DNA of 33,726 nucleotides from positions 1-33,726 of the forward strand of contig NZ_LDTE01000063.1 in assembly GCF_001476905.1 (NCBI RefSeq), given 5' to 3'. The position numbers were made by a program, and so were the translations under genes. The stretch comes from Sphingomonas sanguinis. Lineage in GTDB: Bacteria; Pseudomonadota; Alphaproteobacteria; Sphingomonadales; Sphingomonadaceae. The notes under the pieces are model-generated. The model saw only the letters and a program-made list of their open reading frames with translations, did not search any database and was not told where the DNA came from. Below, piece by piece: positions 23,950 through 32,143 of the stretch (position 1 is its first letter; every line of letters starts with the position of its first letter).

Positions 23950-24318
23950 GTGCCAGACAAACCGAAGTCGTTCCGATGTCGAACGAAATTCACCAAAGGC
24001 GGCAGCAGCGGCCTTCGCGATCGTTCTGCATCATACCGCCGACAGCGCCTCGCCATTCTCAACGCCGAACCATTGTGCCGCTATTGCCGTGCTCTCGGTC
24101 ACGTCACCCCCGCAACAATCATAGACCACATAATCGCGCTCAGCCTTGGCGGGACCAACGATATCGCGAACCTCGCGCCCGCCTGCCGCGCCTGCAATGA
24201 CGCCAAGGCAATCATTGAGGCGCGCTATTCTAATCGAGGCTATGACATCACCTCGATTGGCCTCGATGCGGAATTGGGCGAATGGCTCAGGCGTGCCGGT
24301 CCTTCACCCGTCACCTAA
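23950..24318 (+). CDS. HNH endonuclease
   Basis: A 122-residue nuclease of the type encoded next to phage terminases. CRYC (43-46) and CRAC (79-82) form the zinc site, with the catalytic core IDHIIALSLGGTNDIANLAP (58-77) and CNDAK. HNH proteins beside terminase help cut concatemeric DNA during packaging in HK97-like phages. The start is a GTG four bases after a TAAATA motif, with no Shine-Dalgarno sequence. Two inverted cargo genes now separate it from the terminase genes, which suggests a later insertion between them. Confidence 0.85.
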   Translation: MPDKPKSFRCRTKFTKGGSSGLRDRSASYRRQRLAILNAEPLCRYCRALGHVTPATIIDHIIALSLGGTNDIANLAPACRACNDAKAIIEARYSNRGYDITSIGLDAELGEWLRRAGPSPVT

Positions 24319-24768
24319 CTCTGCAATGGGCATTATTGGCATGCCAAACTGACCCGCGACGGTGGCGATCCTACAGACAAATAGCTCTTCGACGGCAGGG
24401 ATATATTTTCGATCGGAAACTTTCCGATGAATGTCTTCCCAGACAAAATCTGCGACGCGCACATGGGCATCTTGTAGTTGCAATTCCCTTCTGCGAAGCG
24501 TCATTCCATTAAGCTGCGTGGTTATGCGCCAAAGCTTCCAATCTTTGACATGGGCATAACCATCACGGTCATTGGCCCAGTTCAAGATAGAAAACTTTGA
24601 ATCAATTCCGTTGTGATTATCGATACGACCAAATATGTCTTCCGACTTACCAATCTTGATGATAGTATGATCTTGCGATGGAAACTTTCTCCGGTGCGCA
24701 TCATGGAGCGTTGGCGACCACATCGCATAGCAACCGATAACATCCGCGCGGTAATCTGATTTTGGCAT
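24304..24768 (-). CDS. hypothetical cargo protein, possible GIY-YIG/T5orf172-like
   Basis: A 154-residue protein from the ATG at 24768, which has GGGAG five bases upstream; the frame is open further upstream but without a better start. HTIIKIGKSEDIFGRIDNHN (34-53) recalls the KIG-x-(S/T)...R core of GIY-YIG-related T5orf172/MUG113 domains, but a second half is not evident, so this is a weak match. It lies opposite to the late genes and overlaps the HNH gene's end by 15 bp, as an inserted cargo gene would. Confidence 0.5.
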   Translation of the reverse strand: MPKSDYRADVIGCYAMWSPTLHDAHRRKFPSQDHTIIKIGKSEDIFGRIDNHNGIDSKFSILNWANDRDGYAHVKDWKLWRITTQLNGMTLRRRELQLQDAHVRVADFVWEDIHRKVSDRKYIPAVEELFVCRIATVAGQFGMPIMPIAELGDG

Positions 24769-25014
24769 CGCTACTCCCTTACGCTGAGGAGAGTAAGACT
24801 TCGCATCAGCCATCAGCCTAACGCAAACGGTTAACACGAGGGAAATGATCCAAAATTTGGAAATCGGCAGCGATTTGAACCGCGATGATAAATACATTTG
24901 GAGGTTCGACCTCCCAATCAAGCGCGTCATGAAGGGGGCGGGGTGAAATCATCCCGTCCCCTCAAAGGCGTACACCGCACCCCAGCCTTTTTTTCTTCAT
25001 GTCAGAATGAAATT
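24769..25014. other. non-coding stretch between two inverted cargo genes
   Basis: No gene seen. It holds one plus-strand TAAATA at 24889-24894 and an imperfect G/C-rich hairpin (GGGGCGGG ... CCCGTCCCC) near 24937-24961, close to a run of seven T at about 24989. The hairpin may end the 25015-25617 transcript. Confidence 0.35.
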
Positions 25015-25617
25015 TCAGGCCTCAGACCTATCCTGTTCACCGCCGGGATGATCCAGCTTAGCAGTTGCCTCCTCAAAACTGTCGAGTAGACCACGAAATT
25101 CGGCCAGCATCTCGTCTGACATAACTTCTTTCGCGCTGCCGATTGCATACATATCCTCGGCCAGCATTTGGGCTGCCCTTTGAAGCTCACGCGCCCGCTC
25201 CACATTATGCGCCGCATCACGTATAAGCCGCTTCGCTCTCTCTAAGTCGCTGTCTGCTTCTCGCTGAACCTTACGTGTAAATGCGCTGACGTTATCGAGT
25301 AATTCGTCTGCCCTTCCCGTCGCCCCTTCAAACTCAGCGCGAAGTAGTTTCATTCGATATGCTTCGAGCAGAGACGAAAATGTCGACACACCAATCAGGA
25401 TCGTCAGGCCGATCCTAAAGTAGTCCATCCAAGACAACGCCGTCCAAACGTTTGGACCAACCTTGAGAAGCGGCTGCACAACGTATCCAAAGATGCCGTT
25501 GACGAAAAAGGCCATGGCGAAAAGCCATGCTGAAAATATCAGAATTTTGGTCGGCTTCGGCCCGATATGCTTCTCGACCCGGTCGAGCAATTCAGCAAAA
25601 CCCAGATCAAGCGACAA
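25015..25617 (-). CDS. two-TM coiled-coil membrane protein (TTG start)
   Basis: A 200-residue protein with membrane segments near 24-46 (ILIFSAWLFAMAFFVNGIFG) and 66-86, followed by a long charged coiled coil (about 90-190). The TTG at 25617 is chosen because GGGAGG lies seven bases upstream. This also frees the divergent terminase start at 25658, whereas longer versions of the frame would overlap it. The layout resembles the 20921-21919 protein, though I see no close sequence match. It is cargo opposite to the late operon; function unknown, possibly superinfection exclusion. Confidence 0.6.
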   Translation of the reverse strand: MSLDLGFAELLDRVEKHIGPKPTKILIFSAWLFAMAFFVNGIFGYVVQPLLKVGPNVWTALSWMDYFRIGLTILIGVSTFSSLLEAYRMKLLRAEFEGATGRADELLDNVSAFTRKVQREADSDLERAKRLIRDAAHNVERARELQRAAQMLAEDMYAIGSAKEVMSDEMLAEFRGLLDSFEEATAKLDHPGGEQDRSEA

Positions 25618-25646
25618 TTGCGAACCTCCCGAACTGCGTAGCGTGC

Positions 25647-25652
25647 TAAATA
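25647..25652 (+). promoter_or_regulatory. TAAATA late motif before terS
   Basis: TAAATA, five bases (AAAGC) before the ATG at 25658; no Shine-Dalgarno sequence. It sits in the 40-bp divergent gap, where a promoter for the structural operon is needed. Confidence 0.55.
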
Positions 25653-25657
25653 AAAGC

Positions 25658-26071
25658 ATGAAAACCGGGCGTAGAATAGCAAATCCAACCGCCAAAGCGC
25701 TCGCGGGCACTTTCCGCGCTGACCGCCACGCCGACATCACCGAAATCGGGACGCCTGCCAAGAGCGCCCCAATCCCTCCCCGCTATCTGACCAAGGAAGC
25801 ACGCTCGGTTTGGCGTGAGGAACTGGACCGGGTCACGGCCTGTGGGATCACAGACGCAGATAGCAGCCTATTTGCCCGCTACTGCACCATGGAAGCCCTC
25901 TATCGCGACCAGATCAGCGCGGGCGAGCTACCCAAGGCTGCACTTCTGACTGAGCTTCGCCGCATGGCTGAATTACTCGGCATTGCGGGGCTTCGCTCTC
26001 GCCTCGCGCGCGTAGGAACGGCGGATAAGCCCACGGCATCGCCCTTCACCGTCCGGCCTAAGGTGCGCTGA
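25658..26071 (+). CDS. terS: phage terminase small subunit (P27 family)
   Basis: A 137-residue protein with the features of P27-type small terminases: APIPPRYLTKEARSVWREEL near 38-57, then ITDADSSLFARYCTMEALYR and the C-terminal LRRMAELLGIAGLRSRLARV. The small subunit recognises the phage packaging site and regulates the large subunit encoded 13 bp downstream. The ATG at 25658 follows a TAAATA motif and lacks a Shine-Dalgarno sequence; the frame is open upstream but overlaps the divergent gene there. Confidence 0.85.
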   Translation: MKTGRRIANPTAKALAGTFRADRHADITEIGTPAKSAPIPPRYLTKEARSVWREELDRVTACGITDADSSLFARYCTMEALYRDQISAGELPKAALLTELRRMAELLGIAGLRSRLARVGTADKPTASPFTVRPKVR

Positions 26072-26074
26072 TCC

Positions 26075-26080
26075 TAAATA
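26075..26080 (+). promoter_or_regulatory. TAAATA late motif before terL
   Basis: TAAATA, four bases (TCGG) before the GTG at 26085, and separate from the terS stop codon at 26069-26071. Confidence 0.5.
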
Positions 26081-26081
26081 T

Positions 26082-26101
26082 CGGGTGAGAAGATTCACCC
26101 G
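26082..26101 (+). promoter_or_regulatory. hairpin enclosing the terL start codon
   Basis: CGGGTGA and TCACCCG form a 7-bp stem with a six-base loop. The GTG start codon lies inside the 5' arm, so the fold could limit initiation on terL. Confidence 0.4.
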
Positions 26102-27758
26102 AAACAGTTTTTCAGCCGTCGCCGCCGTTTATGCCAAAGACATATTGAGTGGAAAGACGCCTGCGTGCGTCCAGATCAAGCAGGCGGCGCAGCGTTTCCA
26201 AGCCGATTTTGACCGCCGGGACCTCATCTTCAGTGAAGATGCGGTCGATCACGTCTGCAATTTCATACAGGGCCTTGTCCACGTCAAAGGCAAATGGGCT
26301 GGCCAGCCCATCCGCCTTGAACCGTTTCAGGTCTTCGCGCTTGCGAACATCTTTGGATGGCTCGAAAAAGCCACCGGCCTCAGGCGCTACCGCCAAGCCC
26401 TCATCCTGTTGCCGCGCAAGAATGGCAAATCACTCCTCGCCGCCGGGATCGCGCTCTACATGGTATTCGCAGACGGCGAGCCGGGTGCGGAAGGGTACTC
26501 CGGCGCAACGTCACTGGAGCAGGCCAACGAGGTGTTCGAGCCCGCCCGCCGCATGGTGGAGATGTCGCCGGGACTGGCCGAAGCCCTCGACATCAGTGTG
26601 GCGAAATCCGCCGTTTATAGTGTCACGAGCGGTTCGAAATTCTCTCGTGTCATCGCCAATACCAAGGATGGATCATCGCCCCATTTCGCGTGCTGCGATG
26701 AGCTTCATCAGGCCCGCGACGATACCCAGATTAACGCCTTCCGCACTGGCATGGGCGCGCGCTCACAGCCGCTTCTTCTCATCATCACCACGGCGGGCAA
26801 CAATCTCGCTGGTGTCTGCCATGCTGAGCAGATGGAGGCCGAAGCCGTATTGGCTGGCCTGAAGGCCAACGACCGATTGTTCGCCCTCATCTACACTATC
26901 GACCCCGGCGACGACTGGCGTGACGAAGCATCGTGGCGGAAGGCCAATCCGTGTTGGGGCGTGAGTGTCGGTGCCGCCTATCTACAGGACCAGCTTAGCG
27001 AGGCGCGCCAGTCGCCTGCCAAACAAGCTGCGATCCGCACCAAGCATCTCAATCAATGGGTCGCGAGCGCAGCGGGATGGCTCACGACGCAGTTGTGGGC
27101 GTCGGCGATAGATGAAACGCTCGACATCACCCGCTATCGTGGCAGGGAAGCCTATCTCGCCGCTGACATCTCGACGCGTCAGGACCTCACTGCCGTTTCG
27201 TTGATCATCCCAGACGGCAACCGCAAGATCATCTTCCCCTTCGCCCATCTTCCCGAAGGCGCACTGGACGCATCTCCGAATGCTCCCGCGTACCGAGATT
27301 GGATCGACAGCGGCCACTTGAGCGCGACGGAGGGCACAGCATCTGACTTTGCAGAAGTCATGCGTCACGTCCTCCGGCTATGCCGTGACTTCAAGATTGT
27401 GAAGGCGATCTTTGACCCATGGCAGGGCGAGTTTCTACGTCAGGAGGTCGAAGCACTTGGAATCGAGACAGAGATTTGGCCTGCATCTGCCCCTGCCCTC
27501 TGGACTACCACCCTTGATGACTTTGAGGCCGACCTGAAGAACGGCCATATCCGCCACCCCAATAACCCGGTGTTGAATTGGTGCGCGGCCAATGTCGCCG
27601 TTTCTGAGAAAGGTGTGACGCGCATTCCCGTGAAGCCGTCAAAATCACAGAAGCATCAGAAGATTGACGCGATGACCGCGACATTGATGGCGTACGCTGC
27701 GTCTTGCGAAACGCGCCCTACCCCGCCCGTCAAACTGACGTTCGCCGTCTTGGACTAA
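26085..27758 (+). CDS. terL: phage terminase large subunit
   Basis: A 557-residue DNA packaging motor. The ATPase half has the variant Walker A LLPRKNGKS (108-116), the adenine/coupling region YSGATSLEQANEVFEPAR and the Walker B HFACCDELHQ (200-209; Asp205-Glu206). The nuclease half has the RNase H-like Asp in AYLAADISTRQDLTAV and further acidic residues in KAIFDPWQ. It packages DNA into the prohead through the portal. It starts at a GTG four bases after TAAATA. Length and motif order match HK97-type TerL. Confidence 0.95.
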   Translation: MRRFTRNSFSAVAAVYAKDILSGKTPACVQIKQAAQRFQADFDRRDLIFSEDAVDHVCNFIQGLVHVKGKWAGQPIRLEPFQVFALANIFGWLEKATGLRRYRQALILLPRKNGKSLLAAGIALYMVFADGEPGAEGYSGATSLEQANEVFEPARRMVEMSPGLAEALDISVAKSAVYSVTSGSKFSRVIANTKDGSSPHFACCDELHQARDDTQINAFRTGMGARSQPLLLIITTAGNNLAGVCHAEQMEAEAVLAGLKANDRLFALIYTIDPGDDWRDEASWRKANPCWGVSVGAAYLQDQLSEARQSPAKQAAIRTKHLNQWVASAAGWLTTQLWASAIDETLDITRYRGREAYLAADISTRQDLTAVSLIIPDGNRKIIFPFAHLPEGALDASPNAPAYRDWIDSGHLSATEGTASDFAEVMRHVLRLCRDFKIVKAIFDPWQGEFLRQEVEALGIETEIWPASAPALWTTTLDDFEADLKNGHIRHPNNPVLNWCAANVAVSEKGVTRIPVKPSKSQKHQKIDAMTATLMAYAASCETRPTPPVKLTFAVLD

Positions 27759-27769
27759 TCCCATCTACC

Positions 27770-27775
27770 TAAATA
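27770..27775 (+). promoter_or_regulatory. TAAATA late motif before the portal gene
   Basis: TAAATA, four bases (ACCA) before the ATG at 27780 and 11 bases after the terL stop codon; no Shine-Dalgarno sequence. Confidence 0.55.
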
Positions 27776-27779
27776 ACCA

Positions 27780-29009
27780 ATGGGTTTTATGGATTGGCTC
27801 TTTGGAGCGACAGAACAGAAGTCAGAATACAATACAGTAACGCCGACGATCTCCTCACCGGAAGCGGTTGAGGCGGCACTTCGCGAAACTATGGGTATCG
27901 GCGTTGGCGGCACGACTGTCAGCGCGGTTCATGCTTGCGCTCGCGTCATCGCTGAGGGCCTTGCCCTCCCGCCGTGCTATCTCCATCGCGAAACATCTGG
28001 CGGGCGCATCGCGGCAACCGATCATTCGCTCTACAATCTTCTCAACCGTTCACCGAATTCGCGTCAAACCAGCTACGAATTTCGCGAACAGATTGGCTGG
28101 CATCTCGCGTTAAACAGCAACGCCCACGTCTTCATCAATCGCTCTCAGCGCACGAGCGAAATTCTTGAACTTCTACCCATCGACCCCGGCAACGTCGCGA
28201 TAGAGGTCGATGAAACCAAGCTGGGCGGTGAGGTCCGCTACTACCTCTACGGGATGCGTGTCCCATCATCGCAAATTTGGCACCTCAAGGGACCGGCTTG
28301 GCTCTCCTATGAGGGGATGCCCACGATCAAGGCGGCTCGCAATGCCCTCGGCCTTGCGACCGCGACCGAGACGTACGGCGCAAACCTATTTAAAAACGGC
28401 GCAAAGCCGGGAGGCATTCTGTCTCCTTCAAACGGCACAGTGCTGAACCCCGAACAGGTCCGCGAACTCACCGAATTTTGGAACTCACAGGCCAAGGGAG
28501 TGGACAACGCTCACAAAACAATCCTCCTCCCCGCTGGCGTTGAGTTCAATCCGCTCGCCTCCACGGCCAACGATGCACAGTGGATAGAAGCTCGCCGCTA
28601 CCAGATTGAAGAAGTCTGCCGATTTTTCCGGGTCAGTCCAACGAAGGTCTTTCAATCGCTCGGTTCACAGTCCTACGCGAGTGTTGAGCAAGTCCACATC
28701 GCGCACGATCAAGACACGGATGCGCACTGGCACGCTCGCTACATGCAGTCAGCCGAAAAGGCGCTTTTGACAGATGCCGAACGCGTCGCTGGCCTTCGCG
28801 TCACGATAGATAACCGCGACTTCCTGCGGGGCACCGCCAAAGAACGGATGGAATATTATAAAAACGGGATCGCGAGCGGCATCTTCACCCGCAATGAAGC
28901 TCGCGAAATGGAGGGTTTCGATCGTTCCGATGATCCCACGGCCGACCTCCTGACACCTGCCGTCAATCTATTTGGTCCCGACAAACAGCCGCAAGCCCCC
29001 GCCGAATAA
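27780..29009 (+). CDS. HK97-family phage portal protein
   Basis: A 409-residue protein with portal hallmarks: VSAVHACARVIAEGLALPPC, LLNRSPNSRQTSYEFREQIG, IWHLKGPA, the ring-forming stretch YGANLFKNGAKPGGILS and the DAQWIEARRYQIEEVCRFFR segment before VSPTKVFQSLG. Portals form the dodecameric DNA entry ring of the capsid. Its stop codon TAA is part of the TAAATA preceding the protease gene. It starts four bases after another TAAATA. Confidence 0.95.
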   Translation: MGFMDWLFGATEQKSEYNTVTPTISSPEAVEAALRETMGIGVGGTTVSAVHACARVIAEGLALPPCYLHRETSGGRIAATDHSLYNLLNRSPNSRQTSYEFREQIGWHLALNSNAHVFINRSQRTSEILELLPIDPGNVAIEVDETKLGGEVRYYLYGMRVPSSQIWHLKGPAWLSYEGMPTIKAARNALGLATATETYGANLFKNGAKPGGILSPSNGTVLNPEQVRELTEFWNSQAKGVDNAHKTILLPAGVEFNPLASTANDAQWIEARRYQIEEVCRFFRVSPTKVFQSLGSQSYASVEQVHIAHDQDTDAHWHARYMQSAEKALLTDAERVAGLRVTIDNRDFLRGTAKERMEYYKNGIASGIFTRNEAREMEGFDRSDDPTADLLTPAVNLFGPDKQPQAPAE

Positions 29010-29012
29010 ATA
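29007..29012 (+). promoter_or_regulatory. TAAATA late motif before the prohead protease gene
   Basis: TAAATA, overlapping the portal stop codon, five bases (CCCTC) before the ATG at 29018; no Shine-Dalgarno sequence. Confidence 0.5.
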
Positions 29013-29017
29013 CCCTC

Positions 29018-29743
29018 ATGGAAAAGAAGGCTTTCGCGGGGAAGATAGAGGTTAAATTTGCCGAAACGGAAGGTGCGACGGCGCGCACTTTCGAGGGTTA
29101 TGGCGCAGTTTTCAACAATGTGGATCAGGCGCGCGACATCATCGCGCCCGGAGCATTCAGCGTCACGCTCGAAGAACACAAATCGGCGGGAACGATGCCC
29201 GCGATGTTCTTCAATCACGACGCCTTCGCGCTACCGATTGGCGTGTGGACTGATCTCACAGAGGACTCAACCGGCCTCAAAGCCAGCGGCCAATTCCTCG
29301 ACACGACAGCGGGTCGTGACGCCTACGCAGCGGTGAAGGCCGGGGCAGTTTCTGGGCTGTCCATCGGATATATCGCGACCGGATATGAAATAGACGGGAA
29401 GACGCGGACCATCACCGAAGCGAAGTTGATCGAAATCTCGGTCGTTACCTTCCCGTGCAACGAATTGGCGCGTGTCGCGAGCGTCAAGAATCAGGAGAAT
29501 GACATGGATGAAGATTTGAAGAAAAAACTTACGGCTGCGGGCTTTGGCGAAGACGCGATCACAAAGCTTTTTGACAGCCGTGAGGACGATACCGCCGACG
29601 ACGAGGTCACGGAAGACGAAGATGAAAAGTCGAATGATGTCGAGGAAGACGCCGACGATGAACAGCAAGCTAAATACCACGAGGCTGCGTTAGCGGCCAT
29701 CCGATCGAGTGTTGCAACAATCAAGGAGATGTATGTCCGCTAA
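29018..29743 (+). CDS. HK97-family prohead protease with acidic C-terminal extension
   Basis: A 241-residue maturation protease (family S78/U35). The catalytic set is His67 in MFFNHDAFALPIG, Ser115 in VSGLSIGY and Glu139 in LIEISVVTFP. The protease fold ends near residue 155. The last 80 residues are extremely acidic (REDDTADDEVTEDEDEKSND) and end in a helix, a scaffold-like addition. An internal ATG with its own ribosome binding site begins this part (see the nested entry). The gene overlaps the capsid gene start by 11 bp. Confidence 0.92.
   Translation: MEKKAFAGKIEVKFAETEGATARTFEGYGAVFNNVDQARDIIAPGAFSVTLEEHKSAGTMPAMFFNHDAFALPIGVWTDLTEDSTGLKASGQFLDTTAGRDAYAAVKAGAVSGLSIGYIATGYEIDGKTRTITEAKLIEISVVTFPCNELARVASVKNQENDMDEDLKKKLTAAGFGEDAITKLFDSREDDTADDEVTEDEDEKSNDVEEDADDEQQAKYHEAALAAIRSSVATIKEMYVR
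29504..29743 (+). CDS. nested in-frame scaffold-like protein within the protease gene
   Basis: ATG 29504 is in frame with the protease (residue 163) and has a perfect AGGAG six bases upstream, better than the protease's own start. Initiation here would give a 79-residue, very acidic protein (MDEDLKKKLTAAGFGEDA ... IKEMYVR). Lambda C/Nu3 and other phages make scaffold from an internal start in the protease gene in the same way. The capsid protein here also seems to have an N-terminal delta-like coiled coil, so this would be a second scaffold component. Inferred from the start signals only. Confidence 0.5.
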   Translation: MDEDLKKKLTAAGFGEDAITKLFDSREDDTADDEVTEDEDEKSNDVEEDADDEQQAKYHEAALAAIRSSVATIKEMYVR

Positions 29744-30860
29744 TCTGAATACCGAACTCAAGAATCTCGAAACCGAGTTCAAGTCTGCCGTAGACCGTGC
29801 AGAAACCAAGCAGGCTGACGCGCTGAACACGGCGCTGACCGAGCTTCGCGCCGAAATTAAGGCGCTCGAAACCGCCGCAAATCGCCCCGCCATCGTGTCG
29901 AACATTACGACTGACAATGAGACGAAGGCGTTCAACATGTACCTCCGTGGCGGCGACTCCATGGAAATCAAAGCGATGTCGGCGCTGGTCCCGGCTGAGG
30001 GCGGCTACACCGTGCCGAAGCTGATCGACAGCCAGATTCAGAAGGCCGTGATCGACATCTCGCCGATGCGCTCGGTCGCGCGGGTCATCTCCGTCACGAC
30101 GCCCGACTTCCACATTCCGTTCTCCGTGGGCGGGACCGCGTCGGCATGGGTCGGCGAGAAGGACGCTCGGCCCGAAACCGCCGCGTCGTCGCTGGTCGAA
30201 ATCGTGCCGTCCTTTGGCGAGCTATATGCCAGCCCGTTCGTCACTCAGACGATCCTTGAGGATTCCGCATTCGACATCGCGAGTTTCGTAACCAGTGAGG
30301 TCGCGACCGAGTTTGCTCGCGCAGAAGGTGCCGCATTCCTCCTCGGCGATGGCGTGAAGAAGCCGAAGGGGCTCCTCAACGTCACCACAGCGTTCACCGC
30401 CGACTCCACCCGCGCCTTCGGCACCGTTCAGGCCGTGAAGACCGGCGACGCCGCGAAGATCACCGCTGACTCCATCATTGCGTTGGTCCACTCGCTGAAG
30501 GCCGCGTACCGCCCGAACGCCCGCTTCATCATGAACAAGGACACGCTTGGTCAGGTTCGGATGTTGAAGGACACCACAGGTCGCTACCTGTGGCAGGATA
30601 GCCTCCAGTCGGGCGTCCCCGGCTTGCTCGCTGGTTATGAGGTGGTGGAAGCCGAAGACATGCCGAACATCGCAGCGAACTCGACGCCTATCGTCTTCGG
30701 TGACTTCCAGCGCGCCTACACGATTGCCGACCGTGTCGGGATGTCGATGCTCTACAACCCGTATATCGCGCAGCCTTACGTCACCTACCAGACGCGTAAG
30801 CGTGTGGGTGGCTGTGTCGTGGATACCGCAGCTTACAAGCTTTTGAAGGTCGCGGCATAA
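29733..30860 (+). CDS. HK97-fold major capsid protein
   Basis: A 375-residue capsid subunit. An N-terminal coiled coil (about 1-50, LKNLETEFKSAVDRAETK ...) resembles the delta domain that HK97-type phages remove during maturation. The fold follows: ALVPAEGGYTVPKLIDSQIQ, SPMRSVARVISVTTPDFHIP, ELYASPFVTQTILEDSAFDI, FLLGDGVKKPKGLL and a C-terminal DRVGMSMLYNPYI. The ATG at 29733 has GGAG four bases upstream. A TAAATA lies 56 bp before it inside the protease gene. A strong terminator follows the stop. Confidence 0.95.
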   Translation: MSANLNTELKNLETEFKSAVDRAETKQADALNTALTELRAEIKALETAANRPAIVSNITTDNETKAFNMYLRGGDSMEIKAMSALVPAEGGYTVPKLIDSQIQKAVIDISPMRSVARVISVTTPDFHIPFSVGGTASAWVGEKDARPETAASSLVEIVPSFGELYASPFVTQTILEDSAFDIASFVTSEVATEFARAEGAAFLLGDGVKKPKGLLNVTTAFTADSTRAFGTVQAVKTGDAAKITADSIIALVHSLKAAYRPNARFIMNKDTLGQVRMLKDTTGRYLWQDSLQSGVPGLLAGYEVVEAEDMPNIAANSTPIVFGDFQRAYTIADRVGMSMLYNPYIAQPYVTYQTRKRVGGCVVDTAAYKLLKVAA

Positions 30861-30884
30861 GCCGGAATAGCAGGATGAAAAGCG

Positions 30885-30913
30885 AAGAGCGGGGAGCAAT
30901 CCCCGCTCTTTTC
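30885..30913 (+). terminator. intrinsic terminator after the capsid gene
   Basis: AAGAGCGGGGA and TCCCCGCTCTT pair around a GCAA loop and run into TTTTCG. This classic terminator would limit read-through from the capsid gene into the connector genes. Confidence 0.8.
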
Positions 30914-30922
30914 GTATCAGCA

Positions 30923-30928
30923 TAAATA
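30923..30928 (+). promoter_or_regulatory. TAAATA late motif between the capsid terminator and connector gene
   Basis: TAAATA, five bases (TCTTC) before the ATG at 30934 and only ten bases after the terminator stem. New transcription for the tail genes would have to begin here, which favours a promoter role for the motif. Confidence 0.6.
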
Positions 30929-30933
30929 TCTTC

Positions 30934-31233
30934 ATGCTGATCACACAAAGCGAACTTCAAGAATGGCTCAGAATTGATGCGGGAACCGACCCAAACGCGA
31001 TACAGATGCTGGTCGAGTCTGGCGCGGATATTGTCGAACACCTGACCAGCCGACGCATTCGACCTTACACCGACAGCGACGGGAAGCTCGTGACGCCGAT
31101 CGTCCCGACTGCCTTAAAACACGCCATCGCCGTTCACGTCGCGGCGCATTTCGATGATCGCGCGGGCGACGCCACTGCCGCCATGACGACAATCACCCGT
31201 CTTTGCGCCCCATTTCGGGTGTTTTCGCTGTGA
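30934..31233 (+). CDS. head-tail connector protein (gp6-like)
   Basis: A 99-residue helical protein (LITQSELQEWLRIDAG, then AIQMLVESGADIVEHLTSRR and PTALKHAIAVHVAAHFDDRA), matching the small head-tail adaptors of HK97-like phages that bind beneath the portal. The start follows TAAATA with no Shine-Dalgarno sequence. Its TGA overlaps the GTG of the next gene (GTGA). Confidence 0.8.
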   Translation: MLITQSELQEWLRIDAGTDPNAIQMLVESGADIVEHLTSRRIRPYTDSDGKLVTPIVPTALKHAIAVHVAAHFDDRAGDATAAMTTITRLCAPFRVFSL

Positions 31234-31694
31234 AGATCAACGCGGGACAACTTGACCGGCGATTGACGCTCCTGAGCGCGCGCAGCGGTTCGTCCAACAT
31301 CTCCCTGACGCGTGTCGCAGCGGGGGCACCCGCTATCGAACCCGATGATACGAGCGGCTCCTCGCTCATGTTCTTCGCCGCAGGCGCTGGCGCGAGCGAT
31401 GACGCGGGCAGCTACGACGATGCAGGCAACGAACAGGACGAATTCGGTCAGGTCATCACCAGCTTTCGCCAGATCGCTTTGCTGCATGCCCAGCGCCTCG
31501 AATTGCGCACGCAGGACGCCGCGCGGGCGGGTGGTCGCGACACATACTCCACGGCTCGTTACCTTATCCGCTATCGCCCCGACATCACCACGGCGATGCG
31601 TGTCCAGATCGATGACACCGAATTCGACATCGTGGCGATCGACCAGCCAGACCGCCGCCAGACGATGGTCCTCACACTGGAGGAGCGTCTGTGA
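31230..31694 (+). CDS. phage head closure protein with insertion
   Basis: A 154-residue protein of the SPP1 gp16/HK97 gp7-like head closure type: KINAGQLDRRLTLLSAR at the start, ITSFRQIALLHAQRLELRTQ, then YLIRYRPDITTAMRVQIDDT and FDIVAIDQPDRRQTMVLTLE. Usual length is about 105-115; the extra segment (about 30-75, Gly/Ala/Asp/Ser-rich) replaces a loop. The GTG at 31230 overlaps the previous stop, so it is coupled. The protein seals the head after packaging. Confidence 0.82.
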   Translation: MKINAGQLDRRLTLLSARSGSSNISLTRVAAGAPAIEPDDTSGSSLMFFAAGAGASDDAGSYDDAGNEQDEFGQVITSFRQIALLHAQRLELRTQDAARAGGRDTYSTARYLIRYRPDITTAMRVQIDDTEFDIVAIDQPDRRQTMVLTLEERL

Positions 31695-32143
31695 TCACCG
31701 CGAACCTGCGGGGTCTGGCCGCGCTCCAAGACCGCTTGGAAAGCCTGTCGAAGCAGGAAGCCACCAAAGCTGGCCAGATTGCGAACCGCGCAGGCGCGGC
31801 CACGTTGCGCAAGGAGGCAATCAAAGAGGCCCCAAACTCACCCAAGACTTCCGAAGGCGAAACGCGCACCCGTCATAATAAGGGTGGCACGACGCGGCAA
31901 GAAACGCATGGGAAGATCGTCAACAACATCAAGGTAAAGAAACTTAAGAGCGCTGACCCCACGCAGGTCAAGAACGCGGTGACGATCGGCTCACGCGCGT
32001 ACCATTCTTCATTCGTTGAGTTCGGCAGCATTCACAACGCCGCCGACCCCTTCATGATTCGCGCGCTGACAAACTCTCAGCAATCTATCATCGATACAAT
32101 CGGCAAAGTCCTGAACAAGCAGTTGATTAAGCGCGGCGTCTAA
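31691..32143 (+). CDS. HK97 gp10-like tail/neck protein
   Basis: A 150-residue basic protein starting at a GTG that overlaps the previous stop (GTGA). ANLRGLAALQDRLESLSK and GAATLRKEAIKEAPNSPKTS, then KNAVTIGSRAYHSSFVEFGS and DPFMIRALTNSQQSIIDTIG are the typical HK97 gp10 blocks. It takes part in joining tail to head or in tail completion. Confidence 0.85.
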   Translation: MITANLRGLAALQDRLESLSKQEATKAGQIANRAGAATLRKEAIKEAPNSPKTSEGETRTRHNKGGTTRQETHGKIVNNIKVKKLKSADPTQVKNAVTIGSRAYHSSFVEFGSIHNAADPFMIRALTNSQQSIIDTIGKVLNKQLIKRGV

